The notes beneath the pieces are model-generated. The model made no database searches. It had not been told where the DNA came from and was given only the letters and a program-made list of their open reading frames with translations. From Tsukamurella ocularis (GTDB lineage: Bacteria > Actinomycetota > Actinomycetes > Mycobacteriales > Mycobacteriaceae): a stretch of 64,000 nt of DNA. This document shows positions 24,077-33,851 of this stretch, piece by piece. The number at the start of each line of letters is the position of its first letter. Position 1 is the stretch's first letter. The stretch is taken from assembly GCF_024807615.1 (NCBI RefSeq), contig NZ_JANUCJ010000004.1, forward strand, positions 124,001 to 188,000. Direction: 5' to 3'. Position numbers and translations under genes: made by a program.

Positions 24077-25120
24077 GTGACGGAACGCAGGATCACGACA
24101 GCTCTCGCCGCCCTGGTGCCGCTTCTGGTGCTCGCGTTGCTGGGGATGTTCGTGACGGTGCCGTACGTCGCCGTCGGCCCGGGGGACACCGCCGACACGC
24201 TCACCACCTACGCCGAGCGCGACCCTGACGGCAAGGTCGTCGACCGCAAGGTCATCACCATCGACGGGCTGCCCGTGCATCAGCCCGCCGGACAGCTGCG
24301 CTTCACCACCATCGCCGTGACCGACGGCCTCAATCTCTACGGTGCGCTCGCCCAGTGGGTGGGCGGCGCGCAGATCGCGCCCCGCGACGCGTACTACCCG
24401 CCCGGCGCCACCCGCGAGCAGATCGAGGCCGGCAATCGCGAGCAGTTCACCGGCTCCGAATCCTCCGCCACCGTCGCCGCCCTGCGGTACCTGAAGATCC
24501 CGACGGCCGTCGGCGTCGTCGGCCTCAGCGCGGGCGGACCGTCGCAGGGCAAGCTGCGGGAGGGCGACGTCCTCGAGGCGGTCGACGGTGCGCCCGTCGC
24601 CGCCCCCGACCAGGTAGCCAAGGCCCTCGAGGGCAAGAAGAAGGGCGACGTCGTCACCGTTACCGTGCGGCGCGCCGACGGTGCCGCGCAGGTCCCCGTG
24701 ACGCTCGCCGAGTCCGAGGGTAAGCCGCGCCTGGGGATCGTCGTGGGGCAGGTCCCCGCGGACCCGAAGATCCGCATCGGCTTCGGCGTGCAGCAGGTCG
24801 GCGGGCCGTCGGCGGGCCTGATGCTCTCGCTCGGCATCGTCGACCTGGTCGAACCGGGCGACCTCACGGGCGGAAAGAATGTCGCCGGGACCGGGGAGAT
24901 CGCCTCGGACGGCAAGGTCGGGCCCATCGGCGGCATCGAGCACAAGCTCCAGGGCGCCAAACGCGACGGTGCCTCCGTCTTCCTCGTGCCGGCCGCCAAC
25001 TGCGACGCCGCGAAGTCCTCGCCGCCAGCGGACCTGCAGCTGGTCAAGGTCGAGACGCTCGACGGCGCGATCCAGGCCCTCGCGGACGTCCGCGAGGGGC
25101 GCCCCGCGCCGTCCTGCTGA
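24077..25120 (+). CDS. Membrane-anchored PDZ-Lon-type serine protease
   Basis: A 347-residue protein. An N-terminal signal anchor (residues 7-33) is followed by a PDZ domain (about residues 140-210, GLSAGGPSQGKLREGDVLE) and a Lon-like catalytic domain with Ser245 in GGPSAGLMLSL and Lys290 in GGIEHKLQGAK, the Ser-Lys dyad. The domain faces outside the membrane. It is the counterpart of Rv3194c (YlbL family). GTG 24077 stands seven bases after TACGCT (24064-24069) with no Shine-Dalgarno, so it is probably leaderless. Confidence 0.9.
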   Translation: MTERRITTALAALVPLLVLALLGMFVTVPYVAVGPGDTADTLTTYAERDPDGKVVDRKVITIDGLPVHQPAGQLRFTTIAVTDGLNLYGALAQWVGGAQIAPRDAYYPPGATREQIEAGNREQFTGSESSATVAALRYLKIPTAVGVVGLSAGGPSQGKLREGDVLEAVDGAPVAAPDQVAKALEGKKKGDVVTVTVRRADGAAQVPVTLAESEGKPRLGIVVGQVPADPKIRIGFGVQQVGGPSAGLMLSLGIVDLVEPGDLTGGKNVAGTGEIASDGKVGPIGGIEHKLQGAKRDGASVFLVPAANCDAAKSSPPADLQLVKVETLDGAIQALADVREGRPAPSC

Positions 25121-25145
25121 GCGCCCCGCCAGCTGCGGAGCGGGG

Positions 25146-25751
25146 TCAGTCCTCGTCGAAGGTGGCGAGCAGCCCCTGGATCAGGCCCGGCGCGAGCTGA
25201 TCGGCGCGCAGCAGGTCGGAGTCCGCGAACGGATCGTCGTCCTCGGGCTGCAGCATGAGCAACGTGATCCGGTGGCCGTCGCGCAGCACCGCCGCGACCA
25301 TCCGCGCCGTGCGCCGTCCCGGGTGACTCTCAGCGGCGGCGCGGCCGGCCCGGTCCGCGGCGTCCACGTCGGCCAGATGGGGCTCGAGCGCGCCGTCGAG
25401 ATCCGCCTCCGCGTTCGGCGGCAGCACGATGATCTCCTGCACCAGCGCACACCCGACGACCTCATCGGGCCAGGTGGTGGTGGCGAGGACGTGGTTCAGC
25501 TCGGTGCTACCGCCCCGCGGGTCACCGGGCAGCGGCTCCTGCTCGATCACGGTGAGCGAGGCACCGTCGTCGAGGATGTCGGCCCACTCCGGCTGACTGG
25601 TGGCGAGCAGCGAAGTCGGGACGAGCCCGAACAGCTGGGGCGGCTGGCCCCAGCCCTGCGGTTCCACGAACTCGATGGCCTCGCGGGCCGCGCGGCCCAG
25701 GGCCGCCTCGTCGAATACCTGCTCCGGCTCGTCGTAGGTCACGGCGCCCAT
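25146..25751 (-). CDS. PPA1309 family protein
   Basis: A 201-residue soluble protein with AREAIEFVEPQGWGQPPQLF near the N-terminus, EVVGCALVQEIIVLPP in the middle and RMVAAVLRDGHRITLLMLQP near the end, the pattern of the actinobacterial PPA1309 family of unknown function. Two-thirds of the chain is acidic. It is divergent from the UPF0182 gene, 79 bp between starts, and convergent with the PDZ protease. Confidence 0.75.
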   Translation of the reverse strand: MGAVTYDEPEQVFDEAALGRAAREAIEFVEPQGWGQPPQLFGLVPTSLLATSQPEWADILDDGASLTVIEQEPLPGDPRGGSTELNHVLATTTWPDEVVGCALVQEIIVLPPNAEADLDGALEPHLADVDAADRAGRAAAESHPGRRTARMVAAVLRDGHRITLLMLQPEDDDPFADSDLLRADQLAPGLIQGLLATFDED

Positions 25752-25830
25752 GATCGCATCCCGGGGCGCGCGGTACCACGTCGGTGAGCACGCGCGGATC
25801 CCATCTCGGGCAATCCGTACAGTGGTTGTC

Positions 25831-28797
25831 GTGACGACACCTCGTGCCGCGGGCATTCCTACGCTGTCCCGCCGGGCAAAGATCCTCATCGCGCTCGCCG
25901 TGGTTCTCCTGGCGCTGCTGCTCATCGGACCGCGGGTGGTGGACGTGATCACCGCCTTCCTCTGGTACGGCTCGCTGGGCCACGCCGGCGTGCTCCGGAC
26001 GGTGCTGCTCTCGCGCCTCGGCCTGTTCGTGATCACGGGCGTGGTGCTGGCGCTGTTCACGTTCGCCGGGATGTGGCTGGCTTACCGGGTGCGGCCCGCG
26101 TTCCTGCCCTCGCCGACGGACGATCCGGTGGTGCGCTACCGCGCCGTGGTGACGAGCAAGCTGAAGACCTTCGCGATCGTGCCCTCCCTGTTGATCGGGC
26201 TTATCGCCGGCATCTTCGGACAGTCGGCGTGGCAGCAGGTGCTGCTCTTCTTCAATCGCCAGCCCTTCGGCGAGACCGACGCCGAGTTCGGCATGGACAT
26301 CGGCTTCTACGCCTTCACGCTGCCGTTCATCGAGTTCGTCCTCGGCTTCCTGTTCGCCGGCCTGATCGTCATGTTCCTGGCGAACCTGGTCGCGCACTAC
26401 GTCTTCGGCGGCATCCGGCTCGCCGGACGTGAGGGCTCGCTGTCGCGCGGCGCGCGCATCCAGCTCGCTGCGATCGCCGGTGTCTTCCTGCTGGCCAAGG
26501 CCGTCGCGTACTGGTTCGACCGGTACGCGCTGGTGTACTCGAACCGGTCACCGATGTTCACCGGCGCTAGCTACACCGACATCCACGCGATGCTCCCGGC
26601 GAAGGCGATCCTCACCGGCATCGCCATCATCTGCGCCGCCGCGTTCTTCTTCGGGATCGTGCTGCGCGACCTGCGGGTGCCGGCCGTGGCGACGGTGCTG
26701 ATGCTGTTCTCCTCGCTGGTGGTCGGCGTCGGCTGGCCCACCGCGGTGCAGACCTTCTCCGTCGGTCCCAACGCGGAGAAGGAGCTGCCGTACATCGCGC
26801 GCAACATCGCCGCGACCAGGGAGGCGTACGGGCTGACGGACGCGAAGTACGAGACCTCCGATTCGAAGGCCTCCCCGGAGGCCCTGCAGACCCTGACGGC
26901 CCAGGATGCGCCGTCGCTCCAGAACGTTCGACTACTCGACCCGAACGTGGTCTCGCCGGCCTTCTCCAACTTCGGCAAGCTCAAGGACTACTACAAGCTC
27001 ACCGACAACCTGTCCGTGGACCGCTACGACGTGGGCGGCAACCTCACCAACGTGCTGCTCGCGCCCATCGAGCTGAATCCGGACAAGACGCCCACCGACT
27101 GGACCTCGCGGCACATGGTCTACACCCACGGCAACGGGCTGATCACCGCGCCGGCCGGCCAGGTCGACCAGGTGGTCAGCGAGAGCGGTAAGGACGCGGT
27201 CGCCAATGCCAACGCGGGCGGCCAGCCTGTGTTCACCCGCAACGGCATCGCGGGCAAGGCCACCGTGTCGCAGCCACGCATCTACTTCGGCGAGATCATC
27301 GGCTCGGATCCGAACTTCTACTCGGTCGTGGGCAGTACCGGCGACCCGCGCGAGCTCGACAGCGACACCGAGCGCTCGCGCTACGAGGGCGACGGCGGCG
27401 TCGGCATCGGCAACTGGTTCACCCGCCTGGCTTACGCTATCAAGTTCACCGAGCGGAACATCCTGCTCAACGGGAACATCGGGCCGGACTCGAAGATCAT
27501 CTACCAGCGCGACCCCCGCGACCGGATCAAGCAGCTCGCGCCCTTCCTCACGGTGGATACGAAGACCTACCCCATGGTGGATTCCCGGACGGGCCGGATT
27601 CTATGGGTGGTCGATGGTTACACCACGCTGCCGAAGTACCCGTACGCGCAGCAGACCTCGCTGTCGGACGCCACGGGGAGCAGGCAGCAGGTCGCGCCCG
27701 GCCAGCAGGCGCAGCGCCGCCAGGTCGACGAGAAGGTGGGCTACATCCGGAACTCGGTCAAGGCCACCGTCGACGCCTACGACGGTTCCGTGCACCTGTA
27801 CCAGGTCGACGAGAACGATCCCGTTCTCAACGCCTGGAAGAACGTCTTCCCCGGCGTGATCGAGCCGAAGAGCGCGGTGCCCGCCGAGGTGGCGCAGCAG
27901 TTCCGCTATCCCCAGGACCTGTTCGAGGTCCAGCGCTTCCTGCTGCAGAAGTACCACACGACGGACCCGAACACGTTCCGGCAGCAGAACGACCTGTGGC
28001 AGATCGCCGCGGCGCCGAAGGAGACGCCCGACAAGGACGGCCTCCAGTCGCCCTACTATTCGGTGGCGGCAGGACCCGGCGGCGGTGCCGCGCGGTTCCA
28101 GCTGTCCTCGATCCTGCAGGCGAAGGATCAGCCGTACATGGCGGCGTACGTGTCGGTGGCGTCGGAGGGCGGGGACGCGGGTCGGCTCGTGGTGCGTGAC
28201 GTTCGCGGGTTGCCGGGTCGGCAGACGCCCGGACCGGTCTGGGCCGTCGACCTCATCAAGGGGTCGCCGCCGTACACGGCGGACAACGCCAACATCCAGG
28301 CCCTCAACCCGAAGTTCGGCAACCTGCAAGCGATCAGTCTCGCCAACGGTGGGCTGACGTACGTCTGGCCGATGTACGCGCAGGCTCAGGGCGGGAACAC
28401 GGCGCCGAAGCTGATCAAGGTGCTCAGCCTCAATCCGGTCACGGGTGGCGCGGGCTACCGCACGACGGTCGCGGCCTCGCTGACCGACGCGGGCTACCGG
28501 GGCGTCGACGCGGCGCTCGCGACGGCGGCGACGGGCGTCTCCGGCCCGACCCAGGGCCAGACGGTGCCGGGGGCGACGCAGCCGGGCCCGGACCAACCGC
28601 CCACGCAGGCGACAGTGCCCGGCGGCGACACCCCCGAGGTGCAGGCCGCGGTGAAGGCTGTCTCCGACGCCTGGAGTTCGGTGCTCTCGTCGCAGCGCTC
28701 CGGTGACCAGGTCGCCGTCGGCCAGGCAATGAAGCAGCTCGGTGACGCGATCACCAAGCTGCAGGCGGCCGAGGCGAAGGCGCGGGGCGGCAACTGA
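25831..28797 (+). CDS. UPF0182 family large membrane protein
   Basis: A 988-residue protein with about seven transmembrane helices in the first 300 residues, then a long extracytoplasmic domain (YTHGNGLITAPAG; IYFGEIIGSDPNFYSVVG) and a Gly/Pro/Thr-rich tail ending in a short amphipathic helix. The family (Rv3193c) is universal in actinobacteria and unassigned. GTG 25831 follows TACAGT (25818-25823) by seven bases, so I take it as a leaderless start; another in-frame GTG lies at 25822 inside the -10. Confidence 0.88.
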   Translation: MTTPRAAGIPTLSRRAKILIALAVVLLALLLIGPRVVDVITAFLWYGSLGHAGVLRTVLLSRLGLFVITGVVLALFTFAGMWLAYRVRPAFLPSPTDDPVVRYRAVVTSKLKTFAIVPSLLIGLIAGIFGQSAWQQVLLFFNRQPFGETDAEFGMDIGFYAFTLPFIEFVLGFLFAGLIVMFLANLVAHYVFGGIRLAGREGSLSRGARIQLAAIAGVFLLAKAVAYWFDRYALVYSNRSPMFTGASYTDIHAMLPAKAILTGIAIICAAAFFFGIVLRDLRVPAVATVLMLFSSLVVGVGWPTAVQTFSVGPNAEKELPYIARNIAATREAYGLTDAKYETSDSKASPEALQTLTAQDAPSLQNVRLLDPNVVSPAFSNFGKLKDYYKLTDNLSVDRYDVGGNLTNVLLAPIELNPDKTPTDWTSRHMVYTHGNGLITAPAGQVDQVVSESGKDAVANANAGGQPVFTRNGIAGKATVSQPRIYFGEIIGSDPNFYSVVGSTGDPRELDSDTERSRYEGDGGVGIGNWFTRLAYAIKFTERNILLNGNIGPDSKIIYQRDPRDRIKQLAPFLTVDTKTYPMVDSRTGRILWVVDGYTTLPKYPYAQQTSLSDATGSRQQVAPGQQAQRRQVDEKVGYIRNSVKATVDAYDGSVHLYQVDENDPVLNAWKNVFPGVIEPKSAVPAEVAQQFRYPQDLFEVQRFLLQKYHTTDPNTFRQQNDLWQIAAAPKETPDKDGLQSPYYSVAAGPGGGAARFQLSSILQAKDQPYMAAYVSVASEGGDAGRLVVRDVRGLPGRQTPGPVWAVDLIKGSPPYTADNANIQALNPKFGNLQAISLANGGLTYVWPMYAQAQGGNTAPKLIKVLSLNPVTGGAGYRTTVAASLTDAGYRGVDAALATAATGVSGPTQGQTVPGATQPGPDQPPTQATVPGGDTPEVQAAVKAVSDAWSSVLSSQRSGDQVAVGQAMKQLGDAITKLQAAEAKARGGN

Positions 28798-28908
28798 TCT
28801 CAGCTCCCTGGCCGGGGTGGCGACGCCCGCCTCGGTCAGGGAGACGAGCGTCACGTTCAACTGATTTGCACATCGTGAGCGCATTCCAGTAACGTGGTGT
28901 TTACCCGA

Positions 28909-28982
28909 CGCGGGGTGGAGCAGCTCGGTAGCTCGCTGGGCTCATAACCCAGAGGTCGCAGGTTCAAATCCTGTCCCCGCTA
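28909..28982 (+). tRNA. Initiator tRNA-Met (CAT)
   Basis: It folds as a cloverleaf with acceptor CGCGGGG/CCCCGCT, anticodon stem-loop CTGGG-CTCATAA-CCCAG and T-loop TTCAAAT. The unpaired first acceptor position and the three G-C pairs flanking the CAT loop mark it as the initiator. The 3' CCA is not encoded. Confidence 0.93.
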
Positions 28983-28992
28983 CTAGATCGAA

Positions 28993-29019
28993 GGCCCCCG
29001 GAGAAATCCGGGGGTCTTT
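28993..29019 (+). terminator. Terminator after initiator tRNA
   Basis: CCCCCGGA-GAAA-TCCGGGGG followed by TCTTTC: an 8-bp GC stem with a GNRA tetraloop and a short T-run, 13 bases after the tRNA. Confidence 0.8.
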
Positions 29020-29061
29020 CGCATTACCGGTGTGGTCCTGCGGCGGTCGGCACAGGCGGAC

Positions 29062-29650
29062 ATGGAGTGCCTCAAAAAGCCCGGCCATGCGGAGGACGCG
29101 GACTCTTACGACGACGCCTCGGTCCTGTTCGTGGACATCTCCGGGTTCACCGAGATGTCCAGTCGCACCGCGCCCGCGGACGTCGTCCGGTACCTCGACC
29201 GGCTCTACACCACCCTCGACGCGCTGGTGGAGCGCCCCGGGCTCGAGAGGATCAAGACCACCGGGGACTCTTACGTGGTGGTGAGCGGCGACCCCGAACC
29301 GCGCCCCGATCACCTCGAGGAGCTGGTTCGGTTCGCGGTGGCGCTCCAGGGCGCCGCGGCTGGAGTGACGAACGCCGGCGGCCGGGCGACGCCGCTCCGC
29401 CTCGGCCTCGCGGACGGCCCGTGGTCGCAGGCATCGTCGGATCGAAGAAGTTCTTCTTCGATGTCTGGGGCGATGCCGTCAACGTCGCGTCTCGGATGGA
29501 GTCGACGGGGATCGTCGGCCGCATCCAGGTGACCTCGTCGGTGCACGACCGGCTCGGGCGACCTTCGCCTTCGAGGAGTGGGGCCTCATCGCCGTCAAGG
29601 GCAAGCCGGATCAGCTGACCTGGTTCTTCCTCGGCGAACGGTCCGCGTAG
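29062..29650 (+). pseudogene. Broken class III adenylate/guanylate cyclase
   Basis: The first frame (from ATG 29062) carries [15 protein letters not shown] and [14 protein letters not shown], with the metal-binding Asp of both motifs. Near 29417 the coding frame shifts and continues as [20 protein letters not shown] with the catalytic Asn/Arg segment NVASRMES. Near 29560 it shifts again to a third frame that ends [20 protein letters not shown] at TAG 29650. Each shift equals one missing base. Apart from that the catalytic domain is complete (about 195 residues), so the damage is recent, or the two shifts are sequencing errors. No membrane or sensor domain is attached. Confidence 0.75.
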
Positions 29651-29659
29651 CCGCGCCGG

Positions 29660-29947
29660 TCAGCAGCGGTAGGAGTTGTCGCTGCCGATCGACTTTACGG
29701 TGGGCTTCTTGCCGGCGCCGCAGGTGATGGTGTTGTCGTGGCCGTTGACCTCGATGCGCTTGCAGGCGGAGGTGAGGACGATCGCGTTATCGGAGCCGAC
29801 GAGTTTGACGTCGTCGTTGCAGGGCAGCGTCCGCACCTGATCGTGACCGAAGAGGTCGATCCGGGCGGAGGCCGTCGGTGCGATGACCGAGCTGGTGAGT
29901 ACGGCTGCGGCTGCGGCTGCGGCGGAACGGGCGAGGAGCTTGCGCAT
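29660..29947 (-). CDS. Secreted DUF3060-like protein
   Basis: A 95-residue exported protein with an Ala-rich signal peptide (MRKLLARSAAAAAAAVLTSS, cleavage near ASA-RID). The mature part repeats the short strand motif GxDNxI (VGSDNAIVL, NGHDNTITC, IGSDNSYRC), typical of DUF3060 proteins predicted to form a small beta-helix. It has four Cys and could form two disulfides. AAGGACG precedes the ATG. Function unknown. Confidence 0.75.
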   Translation of the reverse strand: MRKLLARSAAAAAAAVLTSSVIAPTASARIDLFGHDQVRTLPCNDDVKLVGSDNAIVLTSACKRIEVNGHDNTITCGAGKKPTVKSIGSDNSYRC

Positions 29948-30108
29948 GTCGGGTTCGTCCTTCTGCAAACGTGCGATCGGTGCGAACCGGACAGTGCCGG
30001 TTTCGGATCACGTTGATCGGGACAGTTCCGATCCTGTGACGCGATCGGCAGAGTGGCCTGTCATATCCGGACGAGTCCCCTCGTCCGCCTCAGCCGCAGG
30101 AGACCAGC

Positions 30109-31062
30109 ATGCCCACCCTCGTCATCGTCGCCTTCGTCGGACTGCTCGGGCAGCTCGTCGACGGCAGCCTCGGGATGGCCTTCGGCGTGACGGCGACGAC
30201 CTTCTTGGTCGCGCTCACGACGCTCTCGCCCGCCGCCATCAGTGCGACGATCCACCTCGCCGAGATCGGCACCAGCGCCGTCTCGGGCGCCTCGCACTGG
30301 CGCTTCGGCAACGTCGACTGGAAGGTCGTGCGCCGCATCGGCATCCCCGGCGCGATCGGCGCCTTCGTCGGTGCGACGGTGCTCTCGAATCTCTCTACCG
30401 AGGTCGCCAAGCCGCTGATGTCCATTATCCTGCTGCTGCTCGGCCTGTACGTGCTGCTGCGCTTCACCTTCCGTGGCATCGACACCAAGAACCTGGGCAA
30501 GCCGCTCAAGTCGCGCTTCCTCGCCCCGCTGGGCCTGTTCGGCGGCTTTGTCGATGCCACCGGTGGCGGAGGCTGGGGCCCCGTCGGCACGCCGGCGCTG
30601 CTGGCCTCGGGCCGGATGGAGCCCCGCAAGGTGGTCGGCACGATCGACACCAGTGAGTTCCTCATCGCGCTCGCCGCGTCGCTCGGCTTCCTGGCGAACC
30701 TCGGCGGGGAGGGTGTGAACTTCGCGTATGCCGGTGCCATCCTGCTCGGCGGAGTCATCGCGGCGCCCTTCGCTGCCTGGCTGGTGCGGCACTTCCCGCC
30801 CCGCCTCCTCGGTGCCTCGGTCGGCGGCCTGATCATCCTCACCAACGCCCGGACCCTCGTCGGCAAGAGCGGCCTCGCGCTCGATCCGGGGACGCAGCGC
30901 GTCGTGTACATCCTCATCGTCGCAGGCTGGATCGCCGCGTTCGCGTACTCCTTCGTGCAGTACCGACGTGACTCGGTCCTCGAGTCCGCCGATTCCATCA
31001 GCTATCTGGCTGCCCGCAACGCCGGCGCGACCGAGGACCCGAAGGAGCCGGTCCCGGCCTGA
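30109..31062 (+). CDS. TauE/SafE (TSUP) family sulfite/anion exporter
   Basis: A 317-residue membrane protein with about eight helices. The two duplicated TSUP signatures are visible as QLVDGSLGMAFGVTATTFLV near residue 14 and GLFGGFVDATGGGGWGPVGT near residue 144. Members export sulfite, sulfoacetate or other small organosulfonates. No sulfur gene is adjacent except the distant sulfurtransferase, so the substrate is open. An inverted-repeat terminator follows 14 bases after the stop. Confidence 0.85.
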   Translation: MPTLVIVAFVGLLGQLVDGSLGMAFGVTATTFLVALTTLSPAAISATIHLAEIGTSAVSGASHWRFGNVDWKVVRRIGIPGAIGAFVGATVLSNLSTEVAKPLMSIILLLLGLYVLLRFTFRGIDTKNLGKPLKSRFLAPLGLFGGFVDATGGGGWGPVGTPALLASGRMEPRKVVGTIDTSEFLIALAASLGFLANLGGEGVNFAYAGAILLGGVIAAPFAAWLVRHFPPRLLGASVGGLIILTNARTLVGKSGLALDPGTQRVVYILIVAGWIAAFAYSFVQYRRDSVLESADSISYLAARNAGATEDPKEPVPA

Positions 31063-31076
31063 TGGCCGTAACCCGG

Positions 31077-31118
31077 CGCGGTGGATCGTGTCCTCTCCTC
31101 GGGGAGCGATCCACCGCG
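31077..31118 (+). terminator. Terminator after TSUP gene
   Basis: CGCGGTGGATCG (31077-31088) pairs perfectly with CGATCCACCGCG (31107-31118) around an 18-nt loop; TT and TTCG follow. Confidence 0.65.
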
Positions 31119-31151
31119 TTGCTTCGTCCTTCCGTCCGTAGGCTGGAGACC

Positions 31152-31628
31152 ATGGACGTCTGGATCGCGAACCCGCAGCGCGACGCCGACCTGGTGGCGA
31201 CGATGCGCTACGCCTGGGCGCGGACCTCCGGAGCGACCGCCGATCCCATGGACGACGATTTCGTGGATCTGGTCCGCGACTGGTGGATTCGCGACAAGCG
31301 CACCGTCTTCCTGGCGGGTGAGTTCTCACTCACCGGTGGCGGAGCCGCCGGGATGGCGACCCTGCACGAGTACCGCCGGATGCCGATGCCGGGCGCGGCC
31401 CCGTCGGCGTGGGGGTACCTCGGCCACCTGTTCGTCCTGCCCGCGGCGCGGGGCGAGGGGCACGACCGGGCGCTGATCGAGGCGGTGCAGCACGCCGCCC
31501 GCGACCGCGGCTACCGGCGACTGGTGCTCTCGCCGAGCGCGGAGTCGATTCCGTTATACCGCCGCACGGGTTTCCGCGCGGCGGACGAGCTCATGGTGTG
31601 GGAGCCGAGCCCCGCCGCCACGTCGTGA
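31152..31628 (+). CDS. GNAT-family N-acetyltransferase
   Basis: A 158-residue GNAT fold. The strand-turn WGYLGHLFVLPAARGEGHDR contains the acetyl-CoA pyrophosphate loop (R-G-E-G-H in place of the usual Q/RxxGxG/A), and LVLSPSAESIPLYRRTGFR is the C-terminal core. The substrate is unknown. TAGGCT at 31139-31144 lies seven bases before the ATG, a leaderless arrangement. Its last 38 bp overlap the 3' end of the convergent AmpG-like permease. Confidence 0.85.
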   Translation: MDVWIANPQRDADLVATMRYAWARTSGATADPMDDDFVDLVRDWWIRDKRTVFLAGEFSLTGGGAAGMATLHEYRRMPMPGAAPSAWGYLGHLFVLPAARGEGHDRALIEAVQHAARDRGYRRLVLSPSAESIPLYRRTGFRAADELMVWEPSPAATS

Positions 31629-32829
31629 TCGTGGTGGGCCCGACGCCCCGGTCGAGGCCGCGCACGAGGACGGCGCAGCCGATGCCCGAGAGCACCGTTC
31701 CGACGGTGAACACGGCGGAGTAGCCGAGGGCGTCGCCCAGGGCGCCGCCGGCGAATCCGGCGAGCCCCTGTGTCGCAACCACGGCGCTCGCAAGCAGCGT
31801 GTAGTCGGCGCCAGCGTCGTCGCGCTCGCACGCGTCCATCATCAGCGTGCACAACGCCACCAGCGCGGCGCCGCCGAAGACGTGCTCAAGCACCGTCGCC
31901 GTGATCACCATGGCGCCACCGCCGATCCCGAGCGCCGCGATCACGTACAGCCCCACCGCCAGGCTCTGGCTGGCGCCGCCGAACAGCAGCGCCGTGCGCC
32001 GTCCGTGCTGGAAGGTCAGCCAACCGCCCACAGCCGAACCGGCGAGGGCGCCCGCCGAGCTCAGCGCGCCGCTCACCACCGCGATCTCCCGCAGGCCCAG
32101 GCCCGCGTCGTGCAGGAACGGGCCGGAGATTGACGACGCCATGGCGTTGCCGAACTTGTAGGCCACGAGGAGACCGATCAGGGGGATCACCCCGGGTCGG
32201 CGCAGCCGGCGCCACCACGCCGTGCTCAGGCCCCCGCGGCGGCCCAGTTCGACCGGGCGGGGTGCACTGTCGGAGGGCTCGTCCTGGGCCAGAAGGACGA
32301 CGGGGACCGTGCACAGCAGGATCAGTCCGCCGAGGGTGAGCAGGAGGACACGCCAGCCGCTCTCCGCGTAGATCCACAGCAGCCCGCCGCCGCCGGCGAT
32401 CATTCCGAGCCGGTAGGCGCCCGTCTGGATGCCGTTGCCGAGGCCGCGGTCGCGGGGGCCGAGGAGCCGCACGGCGAGGCCGTCGGTGGCGACGTCCTGG
32501 GTGGCCGAGAGCAGGTTGATGGCGGCGATGGCGACGAACAACCACCGCAGGGACCCGGTGAGGTCAGTGGCGGCCAGGGCGAAGGCGACACCCGCGGAAC
32601 CGAGCTGCGTGGCGAGCAGCCACTGCCGACGCGTGCCGATCCGGTCGACCGCGGGCGCCCAGAGGAACTTCAGTGCCCAGGGCAGGTAGAGGAAGGAGGT
32701 GAGGCTGATGGCGGTGAGGGACAGGCCCGCATCGCGGAGCAGGACTGGGATCGCCTGCGTGAAGAAGCCGAACGGGAGCCCTTGGGCGAAGTAAAGCCCC
32801 GTCAGTAGGAGGAGCACGCGCAGTCGCAC
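31591..32829 (-). CDS. MFS permease, AmpG-like
   Basis: A 412-residue major-facilitator protein with 12 hydrophobic segments. The N-terminus GLYFAQGLPFGFFTQAIPVL and the first cytoplasmic loop FLWAPAVDRIGTRRQW match AmpG-type permeases, which import muropeptides (anhydro-sugar peptides) in Gram-negatives. In actinobacteria the substrate is unproven. The start is GTG 32829, with CAGAAT six bases upstream. Its neighbour across a terminator is a muralytic Rpf, so a link with peptidoglycan turnover is attractive but only contextual. Confidence 0.8.
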   Translation of the reverse strand: MRLRVLLLLTGLYFAQGLPFGFFTQAIPVLLRDAGLSLTAISLTSFLYLPWALKFLWAPAVDRIGTRRQWLLATQLGSAGVAFALAATDLTGSLRWLFVAIAAINLLSATQDVATDGLAVRLLGPRDRGLGNGIQTGAYRLGMIAGGGGLLWIYAESGWRVLLLTLGGLILLCTVPVVLLAQDEPSDSAPRPVELGRRGGLSTAWWRRLRRPGVIPLIGLLVAYKFGNAMASSISGPFLHDAGLGLREIAVVSGALSSAGALAGSAVGGWLTFQHGRRTALLFGGASQSLAVGLYVIAALGIGGGAMVITATVLEHVFGGAALVALCTLMMDACERDDAGADYTLLASAVVATQGLAGFAGGALGDALGYSAVFTVGTVLSGIGCAVLVRGLDRGVGPTTITTWRRGSAPTP

Positions 32830-32892
32830 TCGGTGATTCTGGCAGTTCGCGTCCGAGGAGGAGCGATGAGGCCCATCGGACGGGACGCGAAA

Positions 32893-32937
32893 ACGCCTGT
32901 GGCGGCCGATTCACGAGGAATCGACCGCCACAGGCGT
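32893..32937 (-). terminator. Terminator of the rpf gene
   Basis: Arms at 32893-32905 and 32925-32937 pair perfectly over 13 bp (ACGCCTGTGGCGG), with an inner 6-bp extension. On the minus strand the stem runs into TTTTCGC. Confidence 0.85.
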
Positions 32938-32961
32938 CAGTCTCTGTGCAATGGGTGCGGC

Positions 32962-33547
<586 letters not shown>

Positions 33548-33790
33548 GGGGCCTATCGGCGCGGTGTCATCCCCGCTGCGGGACGGTCGCGGTTTGATAA
33601 CGCTTCGGTCACGATCGGCTGTGAGGACCGTAAGACCAGGTCACGCCTGAGATCGCTAGCAATAGCTCGCATAGGCAATGACCTGCGAAAAGTGATGGCA
33701 ATCACACCGCAAATGTGGTCCCCGTCACGGATAGGAGGTTGCGAAACGGTGTACGTGAGCGCGCCGGCTCGCGTCTCGACCGACGACGAA

Positions 33791-33828
33791 CGGCGGCGGT
33801 GACGGCAATCATGCCGTCACCGCCGCCG
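33791..33828. terminator. Strong hairpin between rpf leader and MMPL gene
   Basis: A perfect 16-bp GC stem: CGGCGGCGGTGACGGC (33791-33806), loop AATCAT, GCCGTCACCGCCGCCG (33813-33828). It lies 23 bases after the MMPL stop on the minus strand. Confidence 0.7.
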
Positions 33829-33851
33829 TCCGGTGGCGCTACTCTCCGTCG

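Noticed and set aside
28820-28908. Attachment site or integrated element at the initiator tRNA
   Set aside because: No integrase, no direct repeat of the tRNA 3' end and no change in gene style downstream; a normal terminator follows the tRNA.
33548-33790. Small genes in the gap between rpf and the MMPL gene
   Set aside because: Open frames exist on the plus strand but lack ribosome sites and have random-looking composition.
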